From Micropterus salmoides (lineage: Eukaryota > Chordata > Actinopteri > Centrarchiformes > Centrarchidae), in assembly GCF_014851395.1 (NCBI RefSeq), contig NW_024043372.1, positions 19,576,977 through 19,640,976 of the forward strand: DNA of 64,000 nucleotides, written 5' to 3'. Each line of letters starts with the position of its first letter. The first letter of the stretch is position 1. Shown here in pieces: positions 62,901-64,000 of the stretch. The notes beneath the pieces were generated by a model. The model worked only from the letters and a program-made list of their open reading frames with translations. It did no database searches and was not told where the DNA came from. Position numbers and translations under genes: made by a program.

Positions 62901-64000
62901 TTTAACTGTAAAAAACATATCTTGGATATGATACAATAACATAATGTTGAAGACAAAAGAAGCCCTGCTTGTGATTCTTTGAGTCCCACTACTACGTTTC
63001 TGTACTCTACTTAAATCTGTAAATTAAATTTTAGAAAACATTGCAGAAATTAGTCGACAGGAACGAAAGCAGAAGCAAGAGCAACAAGCCAAATTCTCTT
63101 ATCTCTCTAATCTGTCTGTGAATAAAGAAGGTTTTATTAGGCAGCTTTGAAGCAACTACAGACGTGCAGCTGTTAAATATCACTGATCAGACATGCAATA
63201 TCAAGAGCTCATCTTACTTTTGCAGTGACTTAGACCTCTCCCCTCGTGAGATCAGTCTCAGTTCATTAATATCAAGTAACAACACTCACTGGTGGTGCTG
63301 GTGGCCCACCCGGTGTCCATCCAAAGCGGGGTGTATTTTAACCACCAACCACATCACAGCATTACCAGATGTTTGGCACTCATTGTAATGTAACCTGCAT
63401 TATCCCAACTCTGAAGAGGAAAGAATATGTGGGTGAGACGTTTATTGTGATTGAAGGCTTTTGAAAAAGGTGTTTTACATGTGGCTGTGTACCACTCTGT
63501 CCATTTTACTCACATAACTAAAAGTAATTACTGCTCATTCTCCCACCATGGTAACCCTTTTCCAGAATTGTTGCTTTAAAGCAGCTGTTTACCAAAATAG
63601 GAAGTTCCCCTGGCTTTCTCTCACTGCTGCTATCTTCTGTATGGAGGCAGAAATATGTAAACAAATGGAGGGCTGTCCTTGTCTGCTCAACGCTGCGATT
63701 CTTTAGTATCGTTTTTCTCCTCATGTTTATGTTTTTTAGTCAGGGGGCCAAGGCACAGGCCATTAAAGGAGTAGCATGTCTGGCAAGGTCACAGAGATGA
63801 AAATCTTTACAATTGCTAGAAATGTTTACACAAAATCTGTTTATGGACATCAAGATAAATCCATGAAAGGATTGTTACTTGATGTTGTCACAGTTTTTGA
63901 GCTGCAGTCTTGTCTGCATCTTATTTCTTTACTAAAAGATGCGCTTATTATAATATTTTTATATCAACAATGGATCTGTAGCAGGCAGCTGTTTTCTGTG
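44914..64000 (+). CDS. uba7: ubiquitin-like modifier-activating enzyme 7 (ISG15 E1), 21 coding exons, 3' end beyond window
   Basis: Exons: 44914-44960, 45053-45221, 46705-46839, 46973-47079, 47168-47258, 47627-47759, 47960-48057, 48150-48299, 48476-48640, 48812-48916, 49029-49109, 49590-49745, 50293-50458, 50598-50794, 51535-51599, 53043-53253, 55291-55365, 56551-56752, 56844-56935, 59338-59430, 61029-61220. The frame is continuous for 2730 nt (910 codons); human UBA7 has about 1010. The inactive adenylation half starts YSRQLYVLGHEAM. The active half has VGAGAIG (428-434, ATP binding), DMD (458-460) and NLNRQ. The catalytic cysteine is Cys586 in PLCTLKNFP. SKGIAGRIIPAIATTTAAVA ends the active adenylation domain. 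The enzyme adenylates ISG15 and passes it to its own cysteine, then to the E2. UBA7 rather than UBA1 is favoured by divergence from the near-invariant UBA1, the ISRE and the neighbours. The C-terminal ubiquitin-fold domain was not found before 64000. Confidence 0.92.
45672..46490 (-). mobile_element. LINE 3' fragment with degraded reverse-transcriptase tail, uba7 intron 2
   Basis: The minus strand encodes LVVDFRCSKRPHTPVIIRG followed by VEMVDTYKFLGVQLNNKLDW (about 46490-46340), the conserved C-terminal part of a teleost LINE reverse transcriptase. A frameshift follows. The 3' end near 45672 has the short TTATC-type tail these elements carry. The copy is broken and antisense to uba7. Confidence 0.8.
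47385..47480 (-). mobile_element. antisense SINE-type fragment in uba7 intron 5
   Basis: CTAACCTGCATATCTTTGGA with GAACATATGAACTCCACATA downstream is the reverse complement of the conserved middle of the family seen at 20225-20345. It lies between the exons 47168-47258 and 47627-47759. Confidence 0.6.
50985..51370. mobile_element. common teleost interspersed repeat in uba7 intron 14
   Basis: TCTGGTCATAAACCAAAGTA, then GATGGCGCTAG, then GGGATCACCAAAGTTATCAG, preceded by ATGCTAGC-rich sequence. I recognise this order from many fish introns. The class is not assigned and no protein is encoded. Confidence 0.55.
51600..53042. other. uba7 intron 15, no feature
   Basis: 1.4 kb between two uba7 exons with consensus splice sites (GTAAGA and TTTCCTGCAG). 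I see no repeat or nested gene. Confidence 0.6.
53254..55290. other. uba7 intron 16, no feature
   Basis: 2.0 kb intron, AT-rich, with no coding match on either strand that I can recognise. Confidence 0.6.
57359..57819. mobile_element. MITE-like TIR element, copy 2, in uba7 intron 19
   Basis: The ends are inverted: GGCCCCATCCACACTACTAC at the left and GTAGTGTGGACGGGGCC at the right. It is flanked by a direct TGA (CTGA/TGAG), as at copy 1. At 461 bp it appears to be the intact short form. An inner pair (CACCTCCCGTCCAGACTACA and its inverse) extends the inverted repeat to about 80 bp. There is no transposase. Confidence 0.8.
60852..60872. repeat. (TA)n microsatellite in uba7 intron 20
   Basis: About ten TA units read directly. 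The rest of the intron (59431-61028) shows nothing recognisable. Confidence 0.85.
61221..64000 (+). other. uba7 intron 21, continuing past the window
   Basis: A good donor (GAA then GTGAGT) at 61221 ends the last visible exon. I looked for the conserved start of the ubiquitin-fold domain (a KW-x-x-WD type motif) in all plus-strand frames and did not see it, so the remaining roughly 100 codons should lie beyond 64000. Confidence 0.55.

Overview
The window is vertebrate nuclear DNA, almost certainly from a teleost fish and probably a percomorph-type species. The evidence is AT-rich sequence with short exons and GT-AG introns, CA/GA/ATT microsatellites, fish-type LINE and SINE tails, and three multi-exon genes whose proteins are plainly vertebrate. 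The species is an inference. Bacterial feature types (operons, RBS, CRISPR) do not apply. All three gene models were built by eye, joining exons at splice sites so that the reading frame stays continuous from exon to exon.

Layout. (1) 1060-4742, minus strand: camkv, 10 coding exons, 418 codons, complete. It encodes a CaM-kinase-like pseudokinase. (2) 4743-30497: a gene desert of about 26 kb. It holds microsatellites, a 21-bp minisatellite (16985-17299), LINE and SINE remnants, two terminal-inverted-repeat elements, a perfect 81-bp palindrome (23537-23617), several RFX X-box-like motifs, and a weak candidate for a distal camkv first exon near 12.45 kb. (3) 30498-40714, minus strand: mst1r (RON receptor tyrosine kinase), 20 coding exons, 1373 codons, complete. 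A noncoding first exon is predicted near 41.6-41.75 kb. (4) 41.8-44.7 kb: the spacer between the head-to-head genes mst1r and uba7. It ends in a very good CTCF motif, an ETS site and an ISRE/IRF cluster. (5) 44914 to beyond 64000, plus strand: uba7 (ISG15-activating E1). Twenty-one coding exons (910 codons) are present, and the C-terminal ubiquitin-fold domain lies past the window edge.

The gene set matches human 3p21.31 (UBA7, TRAIP, CAMKV, MST1R), but here uba7 sits next to mst1r in the opposite orientation, so the block is rearranged. The genes do not form one pathway: camkv is neuronal, mst1r is the macrophage-stimulating-protein receptor, and uba7 starts ISGylation in the interferon response. 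I see no unknown multi-gene system. The strongest non-genic signals are the interferon-type promoter of uba7, the CTCF motif beside it, the 81-bp palindrome, and a C23 tract that forms the pyrimidine tract of a camkv splice acceptor.
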